Numbered from the stretch's first letter, positions 1-9,139 are shown. The stretch is 64,000 nucleotides of DNA from Pontibacter vulgaris (GCF_022758145.1 NZ_JAJVDH010000003.1:434001-498000), one strand, 5' to 3'. Numbers and translations: made by a program. Notes: a model not told the origin generated them from the sequence alone.

Positions 1-356
1 TTGCCTATAACTTTACCTGTACCAAAAATAGAATCGATTTTGTTTTTGCGGAACAGGAACTGAATGCCTTTGCTCATGCCATCGGCAACACCGCGGCTAC
101 GCTTAATTACAGCACCAAAATCTACAGAGGCCTCGCCAATGCTGATACCGTAGTCGGCAGCATGGTTGATGTACTCGAACACGTTAGCGCTTTTAAGCAA
201 TGCTTTTGTAGGAATACAGCCCCAGTTAAGGCAGATACCACCTAGCGACTCACGCTCGATAACACCTACTTTCATACCAAGCTGCGAAGCACGAATGGCT
301 GCTACATAGCCGCCCGGGCCGCTACCAATCACTACTAAATCGTATTTTGATGCCAT
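1..356 (-). CDS. lpdA: Dihydrolipoyl dehydrogenase, N-terminal part (runs off window)
   Basis: This is the first ~118 residues of the FAD-dependent E3 subunit of 2-oxoacid dehydrogenase complexes, which reoxidises dihydrolipoamide with NAD+. The reverse strand reads from the ATG at 354-356 and is open to the window edge. It begins MASKYDLVVIGSGPGGYVAA, the FAD-binding GxGxxG Rossmann motif. It then has the redox-active disulfide segment GGICLNWGCIPTK, with the two cysteines spaced CxxxxC. Both motifs are diagnostic of the family. A near-perfect Bacteroidota promoter lies upstream at 380-410. The C-terminal NAD and dimerisation domains lie outside the window, so the specific complex served cannot be told. 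Confidence 0.95.
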   Translation of the reverse strand, partial: MASKYDLVVIGSGPGGYVAAIRASQLGMKVGVIERESLGGICLNWGCIPTKALLKSANVFEYINHAADYGISIGEASVDFGAVIKRSRGVADGMSKGIQFLFRKNKIDSIFGTGKVIG

Positions 357-379
357 AATGTCTTTTTTAAATTGCTGGA

Positions 380-410
380 CAAAATTAAACGATAATCCCA
401 ACTTAGCAAA
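380..410 (-). promoter_or_regulatory. Bacteroidota-type promoter for lpdA
   Basis: On the reverse strand TTTG (407-410) is followed by exactly 19 bases and then TAATTTTG (380-387). This matches the primary-sigma consensus TTTG-N19-TANNTTTG described for Bacteroides and Flavobacterium. The expected start of transcription is about 370-376, which leaves a leader of roughly 15-20 bases before the ATG at 356. The match is seen directly; activity is inferred. Confidence 0.6.
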
Positions 411-565
411 ACATGGTAGCTACACTATAAAGGGGTACACTTTAGCATTAAGGCAGTAATAACATAGGATGAAAAGAGGAATTATATCCAAATTATAAAT
501 TTTACTTTTATCATTCTATTGATATTCTGAATTTTAAGCCGCCAAAGTACCTTTAAACCGATTGC

Positions 566-1174
566 ATGAGAAAACATTTACTTATTATTTTACTCTTCCT
601 GGTTTCTTTTTCAGCCTTCTCACAGAAGTCGGCTAAAGACTATTTTATGAGTGGAAACCAGAAGTTTAAAGCTGGGAAATACGCCGAAGCCATTAAAGAC
701 TATAACCTGGTACTTAAACAGGAACCAGAGCATGTAACCACACTTACCAACCGCGGTGTGGCCAAAGACCGCCTGCTTGATTATCGCGGCGCTATCGAAG
801 ATTTCACAAAAGCCATTGCCCTAGATCCCAAACACGCTGAAGCCTGGACAAGCCGTGGCCTATCGAAGTATAACCTGAAGGATTACCGGGGCGCCATCCT
901 GGATTATGACAAAGCCATAGAGCTGAACGCAAAAGATGCTAAAGGCTATAATAACCGTGGCCTTGCCCGCTATGGTTTAAAAGATTATCGCGGCGCTATT
1001 GCAGATTATACAAAAGCCATTACCTTAAAGCCTGATTATGCCGAAGCATTTTACAACCGTGGCGCTCCAAAGTATAACCTCGGCGATAAAGCCGGCGCCT
1101 GCACCGACTGGACAAAGGCGAAGGCAATGGGCGTAAAAGAAGTAGACCAATATCTGAAAAATTACTGCCAGTAA
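566..1174 (+). CDS. Secreted tetratricopeptide-repeat protein
   Basis: This 202-residue protein has a signal peptide (residues 1-19, ending FSAFSQ) followed by about four and a half tandem 34-residue TPR units. The repeats share the pattern DYRGAIxDYxKAIxLxPxxAEA, e.g. around residues 31-64, 65-98, 99-132 and 133-166. The unit DYRGAI recurs three times. TPRs form a superhelical protein-binding scaffold, so the protein probably acts as an adaptor in the periplasm or at the outer membrane. No catalytic domain is present and the partner is unknown. The gene is monocistronic and is followed by a hairpin at 1198-1226. Two in-frame KYN codon triplets coincide with the iterated AAGTATAA word (866 and 1070). 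Confidence 0.8.
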   Translation: MRKHLLIILLFLVSFSAFSQKSAKDYFMSGNQKFKAGKYAEAIKDYNLVLKQEPEHVTTLTNRGVAKDRLLDYRGAIEDFTKAIALDPKHAEAWTSRGLSKYNLKDYRGAILDYDKAIELNAKDAKGYNNRGLARYGLKDYRGAIADYTKAITLKPDYAEAFYNRGAPKYNLGDKAGACTDWTKAKAMGVKEVDQYLKNYCQ

Positions 1175-1197
1175 GATTTTATACTTTTAAACTATAG

Positions 1198-1226
1198 AAG
1201 CGCAGGCCAACAGGTTTGCGCTTTTT
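1198..1226 (+). terminator. Intrinsic terminator after the TPR gene
   Basis: A GCGCA...TGCGC hairpin with a T6 run follows the TPR stop codon by about 25 bases. The stem is short, so the call is moderate. Confidence 0.5.
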
Positions 1227-1372
1227 TGATTTTTATAGTATACATACATCTGCACATTGCTCTTCCAAACTTCCAGGCTCGGGAATTTCCTGCTTAGGAC
1301 ATCCTTATACCTGTAGCTCAAACGTGGAAGCCGGAATTGCAACAGAAATCACAACAAAACCTGATTCGGACA

Positions 1373-1402
1373 AAAAAAGAAAGGCGCCACGCAGCGCCCT
1401 CC
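1373..1402 (-). terminator. Intrinsic terminator after the M23 peptidase gene
   Basis: On the reverse strand a GGCGC/GCGCC stem is followed by a T-rich tract (complement of the A-rich stretch at 1372-1382). It sits about 30 bases after the stop codon of the reverse-strand M23 gene. Confidence 0.5.
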
Positions 1403-1432
1403 TTCTTAAACTAACTACTGAATACATACTTA

Positions 1433-2755
1433 TTACGATCCAGCTGTCTTTTTATTATCTTCTGTTGCCAACAATTGCTGAGGTTTGGCAGCATCATAGT
1501 TCAATGCCTCCATTTTCTCAACAGTCTCCTCTTTTAAAGAAGCAAAAGCAGATTTGTTTTTCCTGTTGATAGGCTCTGCTAAAGGCAGTTTCACACGAAG
1601 TGCATCTACCTGCTTTCCGTTTTTCCAGAATCTGTAGCAAAGGTGCGGGCCGGTTGCCAGGCCGGTGCTGCCAACATACCCTATAGTTTGCCCCTGCCTT
1701 ACGCGCGAACCTCTACGGATGCCTTTTGCAAATTTAGACATGTGCAGGTACTGGGTGGTATAGGTTTTATTGTGCCTGATTTTCACGAAATAACCATTGC
1801 CGCTGGTATATGCAGCTTCCTGTACTACGCCATCGCCTACAGTACGAATTGGGGTGCCGCGGCGGGCTGCAAAGTCGGTGCCCAGGTGTGGTTTGTAGCG
1901 CCTCTGCACCGGGTGGAAACGGCTTTTAGAGAAACGGGAGCTAATGCGGCTGAACTCCAGCGGCTCACGCAGGAAAGCTTTTTTTAAACTTTTACCATCC
2001 TGGTCATAATACCCTGTGCTGTTTCCTTGTTCAAAAGCGATGGCAAAAATCGGTTCACCTTCATGCTCAAAGTATGCTGATTTGATCTTACCGAATCCTA
2101 TCGGATTGCCGTTTACCAGTTTTTCTTCATATACCAGTTTAAACTTATCGCCGGGCTGAATGCGGTTTAAGTCGAGGCGCCAGGCATAGATATCGGCAAA
2201 ATGGTTTACCAGTTGCGCCGAACCACCTGCTGCAAGTATGGCATCGAATAAAGAGTTTTCAATTACGCCTCCAATCATGCGCTCTACTACTTCTATGGCC
2301 CGTTTTTCTTTTGTAACCGCCAATTCGCCCCGCAGGTCGTAGATCACATACTCTATGTCATTGGGTTCATAAACAAAAAATTGCGCTGTCTGGGCAGAGT
2401 CGCGGGAGTGCAGGATAGTATAGTTGCGGTTAGCGCTGATGCGGCGCACATTAAATACGCTTCTGGCTTTTCGCGATAACAAATCAATTGTAACGGGATT
2501 GATATTATAGTTCTGCAGTATCTGGGAGAGATTTTCGCCGCGCTCTACAGTGCCTTCTACAATTTCAAGCGAATCGGTTGGGATGCCGTAAACAATGGGT
2601 GCGGGCTTTTTTACGGCTACTGCGCTTTCTTCTGCTGAGGTTTCTTCACGCTTTAAAACCCTGTCGGAATTAAAGTTTACTGTCTGTGCTGCTGTAATAA
2701 AAATAAAGAGCGACAAAGCGATCAGGATGGCTAGTCCTACACTGCGTTTGAACAT
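1433..2755 (-). CDS. M23-family peptidase (LytM/MepM-like)
   Basis: A membrane-anchored or secreted peptidase of the M23 zinc endopeptidase family, whose members cut cross-links in peptidoglycan. The 440 residues have an N-terminal membrane segment (about 5-25), a helical and beta middle region like that of Gram-negative MepM/OapA proteins (about 60-260), and a C-terminal LytM domain (about 285-400). The first metal motif HxxxD is present as HLGTD (His290, Asp294), and YLHMSK follows. The second HxH motif reads H371-L-C373, so the last zinc-ligand histidine is cysteine. Cysteine can bind zinc, so activity may persist. The gene stands alone, convergent with the TPR gene and divergent from fabG. 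Confidence 0.85.
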   Translation of the reverse strand: MFKRSVGLAILIALSLFIFITAAQTVNFNSDRVLKREETSAEESAVAVKKPAPIVYGIPTDSLEIVEGTVERGENLSQILQNYNINPVTIDLLSRKARSVFNVRRISANRNYTILHSRDSAQTAQFFVYEPNDIEYVIYDLRGELAVTKEKRAIEVVERMIGGVIENSLFDAILAAGGSAQLVNHFADIYAWRLDLNRIQPGDKFKLVYEEKLVNGNPIGFGKIKSAYFEHEGEPIFAIAFEQGNSTGYYDQDGKSLKKAFLREPLEFSRISSRFSKSRFHPVQRRYKPHLGTDFAARRGTPIRTVGDGVVQEAAYTSGNGYFVKIRHNKTYTTQYLHMSKFAKGIRRGSRVRQGQTIGYVGSTGLATGPHLCYRFWKNGKQVDALRVKLPLAEPINRKNKSAFASLKEETVEKMEALNYDAAKPQQLLATEDNKKTAGS

Positions 2756-3033
2756 TACTGGGTACCTTAGAATTAAACTTGCCGCGAAAATATGTTTTAT
2801 CCGTTAAAAATAAAAATCACCAACTCCACAATATTCACATTACAAACGAGTTGCAAACAAATCATTCCAAACAATTTTAGCACAAAGTGCAATTTACTCA
2901 AACGTGCAATTTTGTACTTTAACATCTTTCACACTAGTTTAACCAGCTAAACTTCAGCAGTTTACATTTTACTGTACTTGCTAAATCCGATACTTCGTTC
3001 GCATTTATAAAATCTTTTTTAACTTTGGCCACC

Positions 3034-3780
3034 ATGAAGACATTAGAAGGAAAAGTAGCCCTGGTAACAGGAGCATCAAAAGGAATAGGCCGCGCCATCG
3101 CACAGCAGTTTGTGGAGGCAGGTGCACAGGTAGCATTCACCTACTTATCAAGCGTTGAAAAAGGCCAGCAACTCGAGCAGGAGCTTTCTGCAAACGGTGG
3201 CAAAGCAAAAGGTTACCGCTCCGATGCGTCAGACATGGCGCAGGCAGATAAGCTGATCGAAGATGTAATGGCTGATTTCGGAAAGATCGATATACTGGTA
3301 AACAACGCCGGTATTACCCGCGATGGCTTGCTGATGCGCATGAGCGAAGACCAGTGGGATGCGGTTATCAATACTAACCTGAAATCTGTTTTCAACCTGA
3401 CCAAAGGCGCTACCAAACATATGATGCGTGCCAAGTCGGGTTCTATTATCAACATTACCTCGGTGGTAGGTATAAAAGGCAACGCCGGCCAGGCAAACTA
3501 TGCGGCTTCTAAGGCTGGCAGCATCGGCTTTACAAAATCTGTAGCGCTGGAGCTGGGCTCACGTAACATCCGTTGCAACGCCATTGCCCCGGGCTTTATC
3601 GAAACTGAAATGACCGGCGAGCTGGATCAGAAAGTGGTTGATGAGTGGAGAAAGGCGATTCCGTTGAAGCGTGGCGGTACGCCGGAAGATGTGGCAAAAG
3701 CTGCCGTATTCCTGGCTTCTGACGATTCTGCCTACATTACCGGCCAGGTACTGCAGGTAGACGGCGGTATGCTGACCTAA
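3034..3780 (+). CDS. fabG: 3-oxoacyl-ACP reductase
   Basis: FabG performs the first, NADPH-dependent, reduction of the fatty-acid elongation cycle in the cytosol. The 248-residue protein shows the classical short-chain dehydrogenase pattern: nucleotide motif TGASKGIG near the N terminus, NNAG in the middle, a catalytic serine in the IINITSVVG segment, YAASKAG with the Tyr-x-x-x-Lys pair, and the C-terminal GQVLQVDGGM. The ATG at 3034 is preferred over an in-frame TTG at 3025, because family members start MxxLxGKVALVTG and because TAACTTTG (3020-3027) looks like the promoter box of a nearly leaderless transcript. No other fatty-acid genes adjoin it, and the gene ends in a clear terminator. Confidence 0.95.
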   Translation: MKTLEGKVALVTGASKGIGRAIAQQFVEAGAQVAFTYLSSVEKGQQLEQELSANGGKAKGYRSDASDMAQADKLIEDVMADFGKIDILVNNAGITRDGLLMRMSEDQWDAVINTNLKSVFNLTKGATKHMMRAKSGSIINITSVVGIKGNAGQANYAASKAGSIGFTKSVALELGSRNIRCNAIAPGFIETEMTGELDQKVVDEWRKAIPLKRGGTPEDVAKAAVFLASDDSAYITGQVLQVDGGMLT

Positions 3781-3837
3781 TTTTAAATAAAGAATTTTGA
3801 ATGAGTGAATTAAAATCGCTCTGCAATAAATTTTACA

Positions 3838-3885
3838 AGACCAATGCTGCAGCTTTTGCGTTAGTAGCATTGGTCTTTTTCTTTT
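3838..3885 (+). terminator. Intrinsic terminator after fabG
   Basis: An 11-base perfect stem (AGACCAATGCT at 3838-3848 with its complement at 3866-3876) is followed by a T-rich tail about 60 bases after the fabG stop codon. Confidence 0.75.
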
Positions 3886-3931
3886 ATCTTTAACTATAAA
3901 GTTCACATTCATCATTCATACTTTGTAAAGC

Positions 3932-6013
3932 GTGCTGTCTATTAAGCTGATAACCACTTACTCATCCTGGCTTATACTTGCCTGCCTGGCAGCGGGTGTG
4001 TTGTATGCATGGCTGTTGTATAGCAGGAAGTCGCCGTGGCCCCAAAGTATAAACTATGCCCTGGCCGCATTGCGCTTTGTAGTGGTAAGTTTTCTGAGCT
4101 TTCTGTTGCTGGGGCCGCTGGTGCGTTATATTTCCAACACTACCATAAAACCAACTATAGTTTTTGCGGTGGATAATTCGGAATCAGTAAAACTTTTCTC
4201 CGATTCGGTACAGTTACGCCAGGCACAGCAGGGCTTGCAGCAACTGCTTACCAAACTGGAAGACAAAGGCTATACTACCCAGGTGCGCGACCTGAATGCT
4301 TCTCAAAAGAAAAAAGACCTGCAGCAGCTTACTTTTACCCAGAAAGCCACAAACCTGGGCCAGCTACTTAACAATGTACGGGATGATTTTCAGGAGAAGA
4401 ACCTGGCAGCGGTAGTATTGCTTTCGGATGGCATTATTAACCAGGGCACCTCTCCTACTTACGCCAACTACAAGTATAAAATTTACCCGGTTGCCATGGG
4501 CGATACCGTTCCGAAAAAGGATGTTATACTTGCCTCCTTGCGCTACAATAAAGTAACCTATAGCGGCAACCGTTTTCCGTTGGAGGCCGAGCTGCAGCAG
4601 GAAGGTTTCGGAGGCAAAACAGCTACCGTGCTGCTAAAAGAAAATGGCAGAATAGTAGACCGCAAAACTGTAACTATAAACCCACGCCAAACCATACAGC
4701 AAGTCCCTTTCCAGGTGATGGCTAGTGGAATTGGCAAGCGCCATTACGAAGTACAGGTACAGCCGCAACAGGGCGAGTTTACCACTATCAACAATACCAA
4801 GCACGCTTACATAGATGTGGTAAAAGGCAAAATAAAAATACTTGTTGCCGCCGCTTCGCCTCACCCGGATATTAAAGCCTTGCGCGCCGCCATCGAGTCG
4901 AATGAGAATTATGAAACAACCCTTTTTATACCTGGCCTCACTCCTTTTAAAACACAGGATTACGATGTAGCGGTATTGCACCAGCTACCGGGCCGCGCCT
5001 CCGGAGGCGAAGCAGCTTTAAACTTTGTGCGACAGAAAAAAATACCTGCATTATACATACTTGGCCCGCAAAGCGACATCCAGGATTTTAACCGGCTTCG
5101 GGTTGGTGTAAGTATAAATGGCGGCGGCAGCACCGATGATGTTACCAGTGTTGTAAACCCGAATTTCAGCACTTTTAAGCTGGCAGATGGCTCCACAGAA
5201 AGGCTGCAGCAATACCCACCGGCAAGTGTACCCTATGGCAACTATGAGCTCACACCAAATACCGAAACCGTACTTTACCAGCAAGTGGGGCGCGTGAGAA
5301 CAAACAAACCGCTGCTGGCTGTGCAAACCGCCGGCGATAATCGTACTGCCACCTTACTGGCATCGGGCACCTGGCAGTGGCGCATAACTGAGGCTGCCCA
5401 CCACCAGAACACCAGCGTATACGACAAGCTTATCACAAACCTGATTCAACTATTGAGTGCGCCACGGAACAAGAAACGCCTGAACGTATACCCGGTGCAG
5501 AACGAGTACACCAGCTCGGATGAGATACGGTTTGAAGCCGAAGCTTATAACGAAGCCCTCGAGCCAATTTACGGGCAGAACATTACACTTAAAATCTCAA
5601 CTGAAGAAGGCCAAACCAGGACGTTTACCTTTGCTAATGGCGAAAACCAGGCCGGTGTTGACATTGGCTCTTTACCGGGCGGGCGGTATACATATGCAGC
5701 CACGGCACGCATAAACGGGCAATTACAACAGGATAAAGGCGAGTTTATAGTGGAAGAACTACAGCTGGAAGCACTAAATGCCGTAGCCGACCATAACCTG
5801 CTTTACCAGCTTGCCAGCAACACAGGCACCAGGTTATACTACCCAACGCAACTGCAACAACTCGAGCAGGACCTGCTGAAAGATGAGCCGAAGGATGTAA
5901 TTTATAGTTCTGAAGAGCTGAAGGATGTGGTAGATATGAAGTGGCTGTTTTTCGTAATTCTGGCTTTGGTTTGCATAGAATGGTTTGTGCGCAAGTATAA
6001 CGGTAGTTATTAG
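3932..6013 (+). CDS. Membrane-anchored VWA-domain protein
   Basis: A 693-residue membrane protein of unknown detailed function. Two hydrophobic helices lie at the N terminus (about 8-30 and 40-62) and one at the very C terminus (about 670-688, WLFFVILALVC). Between them is a von Willebrand factor A-like domain with a DxSxS metal site (FAVDNSES, near residue 80) and the later LLSDGIINQG strand. A long periplasmic region of Ig-like and GATase-like character follows. Bacteroidota genomes often carry such Bat/VWA-related membrane proteins, thought to scaffold envelope complexes. The start GTG at 3932 is the first good in-frame start; there is no SD. It is followed by two unrelated forward genes and is not obviously part of an operon. 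Confidence 0.7.
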   Translation: MLSIKLITTYSSWLILACLAAGVLYAWLLYSRKSPWPQSINYALAALRFVVVSFLSFLLLGPLVRYISNTTIKPTIVFAVDNSESVKLFSDSVQLRQAQQGLQQLLTKLEDKGYTTQVRDLNASQKKKDLQQLTFTQKATNLGQLLNNVRDDFQEKNLAAVVLLSDGIINQGTSPTYANYKYKIYPVAMGDTVPKKDVILASLRYNKVTYSGNRFPLEAELQQEGFGGKTATVLLKENGRIVDRKTVTINPRQTIQQVPFQVMASGIGKRHYEVQVQPQQGEFTTINNTKHAYIDVVKGKIKILVAAASPHPDIKALRAAIESNENYETTLFIPGLTPFKTQDYDVAVLHQLPGRASGGEAALNFVRQKKIPALYILGPQSDIQDFNRLRVGVSINGGGSTDDVTSVVNPNFSTFKLADGSTERLQQYPPASVPYGNYELTPNTETVLYQQVGRVRTNKPLLAVQTAGDNRTATLLASGTWQWRITEAAHHQNTSVYDKLITNLIQLLSAPRNKKRLNVYPVQNEYTSSDEIRFEAEAYNEALEPIYGQNITLKISTEEGQTRTFTFANGENQAGVDIGSLPGGRYTYAATARINGQLQQDKGEFIVEELQLEALNAVADHNLLYQLASNTGTRLYYPTQLQQLEQDLLKDEPKDVIYSSEELKDVVDMKWLFFVILALVCIEWFVRKYNGSY

Positions 6014-6121
6014 CAAGTATAAACTGTTAACGAGCGATACATCAACCACATAATCTACACGCAACCACGAATTTATAGTATAGAAAACTTCATCAGATTA
6101 TTAATCCTGAACTTTATTCAA

Positions 6122-6715
6122 GTGAAAGCCACAGCCCCTAAACCTGTTATTTTAGAGACCAAACGCCTGTACCTGAGCGAGCTGAGCCCTGAGGTTTATA
6201 CTTACCTGTTTACTGCCTGCAGTGATAGCGAAATTATGAATTACCTGGGCTTAAAAACGGATGCGGAACTGGCTGAAGAAAAAGACAAGTATAACAAAGG
6301 CTTGACGACCTATTTTCATACTTTCAAGAATTTCCGGTTGCTGCATAAAACTGATGGAACCGTGCTTGGTAAATGCGGTTACCATACCTGGATTGTGACA
6401 CACCGCCGGGCTGAAGTGGGGTATGCACTTATCGGCGATGAACATAAACAAAAAGGCTATATGACCGAAGCCCTGGGCCCTATACTGGCTTATGGTTTCG
6501 AGGAGATGGGGCTGCGCCGCATTGAGGCTTATATCGCCGAGTATAACATTCCTTCAAAAAAATTACTGGAGCGCTTCGGGTTTCAGCAAGAAGGCGTTGC
6601 CCGCGAACATTACGTGGTAGATGGTGTGAACGAGGAATCTGTTTCGCTATCTCTTATTCGCCCGGAGTACGACCAACTGAAAAGCGCCTGGAACCTGAAG
6701 TATAAAGTGCGCTAA
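6122..6715 (+). CDS. GNAT-family N-acetyltransferase (RimJ/RimL-like)
   Basis: A 197-residue acetyl-CoA-dependent acyltransferase. It follows the RimJ/RimL layout: an N-terminal TKRLYLSEL strand, a central GKCGYHTW segment, GYALIGDEHKQKGYMTEAL (the acetyl-CoA pyrophosphate loop Q/RxxGx, here KQKGYM) and the C-terminal ERFGFQQEGVAREHYVVDG. Related enzymes acetylate N-terminal alanines of ribosomal proteins or other amines; the substrate here is unknown. GTG at 6122 is taken as the start because the conserved N-terminal strand follows closely. An AAGTATAA word lies right at the stop codon. Confidence 0.85.
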   Translation: MKATAPKPVILETKRLYLSELSPEVYTYLFTACSDSEIMNYLGLKTDAELAEEKDKYNKGLTTYFHTFKNFRLLHKTDGTVLGKCGYHTWIVTHRRAEVGYALIGDEHKQKGYMTEALGPILAYGFEEMGLRRIEAYIAEYNIPSKKLLERFGFQQEGVAREHYVVDGVNEESVSLSLIRPEYDQLKSAWNLKYKVR

Positions 6716-6767
6716 AGTATAATCCGGAATAAGGCCCTACCTTTGTAATTTATAATCAGTAATTCTT

Positions 6768-7385
6768 TTGAAGTATATCATCCTGAATAAACCTTACGAG
6801 GTACTGACACAGTTTACCGACGAGGCCGGACGCGCCACTCTGAAAGACTATGTGAAAGTACCCGGCATTTACCCGGTTGGCCGCCTCGACTACGATAGCG
6901 AAGGCCTGGTACTCCTTACCGATGACAAAACCCTGCAACACCGCCTCTCCGATCCCAAATTCAAGATCGAGAAAACATATTGGGTACAGGTAGATGGCAT
7001 ACCGACTGAGGAAGCGTTGGAAGAACTGCGCCGCGGGGTAAGTATAAAAAATGTAAAAACTGCTTCTGCCAAAGCACGTGTTTTAGAAGAAGAGCCGCAG
7101 GTATGGGAGCGATCAAAGCCTATTCGCTTCCGCAAGAACCTGCCAACCAGCTGGGTCGAGATCAAAATATCACAAGGTATGAACCGCCAGGTGCGCCGCA
7201 TGACAGCTGCCGTAGGTTACCCTACCCTGCGACTTATACGGCCAAGTATAGGCCCCCTTACGATCGGCGATTTACAACCAGGCGAATACCGGGAACTTAC
7301 GCCAGACGAGGTGAATAAACTGAAAGCCGTTAGTGGGAAAAGCGAAAAAGCTACTTATCGTCCCCCATTTAAGCGCAGGTTTTAA
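6768..7385 (+). CDS. rluE: 23S rRNA pseudouridine synthase, RluE type
   Basis: A 205-residue RsuA/RluB/E/F-family enzyme. It isomerises a specific uridine of 23S rRNA (U2457 in E. coli for RluE). It begins directly with the catalytic domain (YIILNKPYEVLTQFTDEAGR), lacks an S4 domain as RluE does, and has the catalytic aspartate in VGRLDYDSEGLVLLT. It ends with the family's RNRQVRRM-like segment (GMNRQVRRMTAAVGYPTLRL). The start is a TTG at 6768, since no ATG or GTG precedes the conserved YIILNKP. The TACCTTTG at 6738-6745 could be a -7 box. A long hairpin at 7402-7460 ends the unit. Confidence 0.9.
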   Translation: MKYIILNKPYEVLTQFTDEAGRATLKDYVKVPGIYPVGRLDYDSEGLVLLTDDKTLQHRLSDPKFKIEKTYWVQVDGIPTEEALEELRRGVSIKNVKTASAKARVLEEEPQVWERSKPIRFRKNLPTSWVEIKISQGMNRQVRRMTAAVGYPTLRLIRPSIGPLTIGDLQPGEYRELTPDEVNKLKAVSGKSEKATYRPPFKRRF

Positions 7386-7401
7386 AACCTAAACTACAGT
7401 T

Positions 7402-7460
7402 AAAGTATAAAAGCGATTTGCCACACATACCAATGCTGCAGCAAATCGCTTTTATACTTT
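7402..7460. terminator. Bidirectional terminator built on the AAGTATAA word
   Basis: A perfect 20-base inverted repeat lies between the convergent rluE and M1 peptidase genes: arms at 7402-7421 and 7441-7460, with a 19-base loop. Each arm ends in AAAGTATAAAA or its complement, giving a T-rich tail in both directions. The iterated genome word therefore forms part of the terminator. Confidence 0.7.
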
Positions 7461-7474
7461 ATACTTCCGGGCTA

Positions 7475-9139
7475 CTAATTACCGGCCACTTTACCCGAGG
7501 TTACATAGAAGTTTTCGTCTACTTTCAGGTTTGGCCTTTTACCTGCTTTTATTTCTTTCCAGGCGGTAGTTGGCTCCAGCATGGTTTCTTTTCCGTTCAG
7601 GTATACCCTTACAGGCATGTCAAAACCTTCTACGGTATTGGCCCAACGGTAACTCAGATTCTTGCCACTGATCTTATACTCCAGTTTAGGAATGCGTACA
7701 TCGCGCAGGTACTGATCGAAAACCGGGGTTAAGTTACGTCCGATCTGCTTGCTCAGGTAGTTTTCTATTTGCTGTGTGGTTACCGTCTGGTGGTAGAATT
7801 CCTGGTTAAGGCCGCGCAGTATTTCACGCCATTTTTCATCATTGTTAAGCAGATGGCGTAAGGTATGCAGCATGTTCGCTCCTTTCGGGTACATATCGCC
7901 GGAGCCCATGTTGTTTACATTATAGCTGCCGATTACCGGGCGGTCGTTCTGGATATTGGCACGCGTACCTATAATGTATTCGTTAGCCGCTTTTTTACCA
8001 AAATGATAATCCAGATACAGGCTTTCTGAATAAGCGGTAAAGCTTTCATGTATCCACATATCTGCAATATCCTTGTAGGTAATATTGTTGGCAAACCACT
8101 CGTGCCCGGACTCATGTATGATAATGAAGTCGAACTTCAGGCCCCAGCCAGTTCCGCTGAGATCTTTGCCTAAATAGCCATTTTTATACTTGTTGCCATA
8201 CGTTACCGAGCTCTGGTGCTCCATACCCAGGTAAGGCACTTCTACCAGTTTATAGCCATCTTCATAAAACGGGTAAGGTCCGAACCAATGCTCAAACGCT
8301 TTCAGCATCATGCCTACCTGCTTAAACTGCTCTTTCGCTTTATCGAGGTTATACTTTAGTACATAGTAGTTGCAATCCAGGTCGCCTTTCTCGCCTTTAT
8401 ACTTCTCTCCAAAATGAGCATAATCGGCAATGTTCACGTTCACGCCATAGTTGTTGATCGGGTTTACGACTGCCCAATGGTACGTTTTAGTACCATCCTT
8501 ATTCTCATTCACACCACGCAGCCGCCCGTTCGATACATCCATCAAATCCTTTGGCACTGTTACACTGATCTTCATGCTGTCGGGCTCGTCGTACATGTGG
8601 TCTTTGCAAGGCCACCACATGCTAGCACCATCGCCCTGGTTTGAGTTGGCTATAAAAGGTTTACCGTTAGCATCTTTCTTCCAGGTAAGGCCGCCGCTCC
8701 AGGGTGGGTTTGTGCTTACCTGCGGCTTGCCGCCATAGTATACCTCCACTTTATTTAGGGCTCCGGCCTGTTGCTTTTCAGTGAGTTTTACAAAAAAAGC
8801 ATTCCCATCGCGCTTAAACTCCAGTGGCTTCCCGTTCTGAGTTATCTTCTGAATGTTCATGGGCTCCTGCAAATCTATCTGCATGAGTTGGTTGGGCGTA
8901 AGCACTTTGTATTGAATGGTGTTCACGCCTCGTATGGTACTGTCAGCCGGATTTACCCTGACATTAAGGTCATAATGTGTTAGATCCCACCAAACACGCT
9001 CAGGCGTAATAGCGCCGCGCAAAGTATCTTGCCGGGTAAACTGTGTCGTTTTTTGTGCCTGCACTGAAGCGGCGGCTGCAAGTATAAAGCCAGCTGCCAA
9101 TGCACCTTTCAGCAATCCAGGAGTAAGGCGGTTTTTCAT
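7475..9139 (-). CDS. M1-family metallo-aminopeptidase, secreted
   Basis: A 554-residue zinc aminopeptidase related to aminopeptidase N and leukotriene A4 hydrolase. It has a signal peptide (1-28, ending SVQAQ). The beta-sheet N-terminal domain is followed by the exopeptidase motif in its variant form GMEHQSS. The zinc site is HESGHEWFANN, with the third ligand Glu in WIHESFTAYSE, i.e. HExxH-x18-E. It is shorter than classical M1 enzymes (above 800 residues) and lacks most of the C-terminal helical domain, as many Bacteroidota secreted M1 enzymes do. It probably trims peptides in the periplasm. It is monocistronic, and two overlapping AAGTATAA words sit just upstream of its start. Confidence 0.9.
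   Translation of the reverse strand: MKNRLTPGLLKGALAAGFILAAAASVQAQKTTQFTRQDTLRGAITPERVWWDLTHYDLNVRVNPADSTIRGVNTIQYKVLTPNQLMQIDLQEPMNIQKITQNGKPLEFKRDGNAFFVKLTEKQQAGALNKVEVYYGGKPQVSTNPPWSGGLTWKKDANGKPFIANSNQGDGASMWWPCKDHMYDEPDSMKISVTVPKDLMDVSNGRLRGVNENKDGTKTYHWAVVNPINNYGVNVNIADYAHFGEKYKGEKGDLDCNYYVLKYNLDKAKEQFKQVGMMLKAFEHWFGPYPFYEDGYKLVEVPYLGMEHQSSVTYGNKYKNGYLGKDLSGTGWGLKFDFIIIHESGHEWFANNITYKDIADMWIHESFTAYSESLYLDYHFGKKAANEYIIGTRANIQNDRPVIGSYNVNNMGSGDMYPKGANMLHTLRHLLNNDEKWREILRGLNQEFYHQTVTTQQIENYLSKQIGRNLTPVFDQYLRDVRIPKLEYKISGKNLSYRWANTVEGFDMPVRVYLNGKETMLEPTTAWKEIKAGKRPNLKVDENFYVTSGKVAGN

Noticed and set aside
6738-6745. TACCTTTG as a firm rluE promoter
   Set aside because: The box is correct but no TTTG-like element lies 17-21 bases upstream, so it is not listed as a feature.
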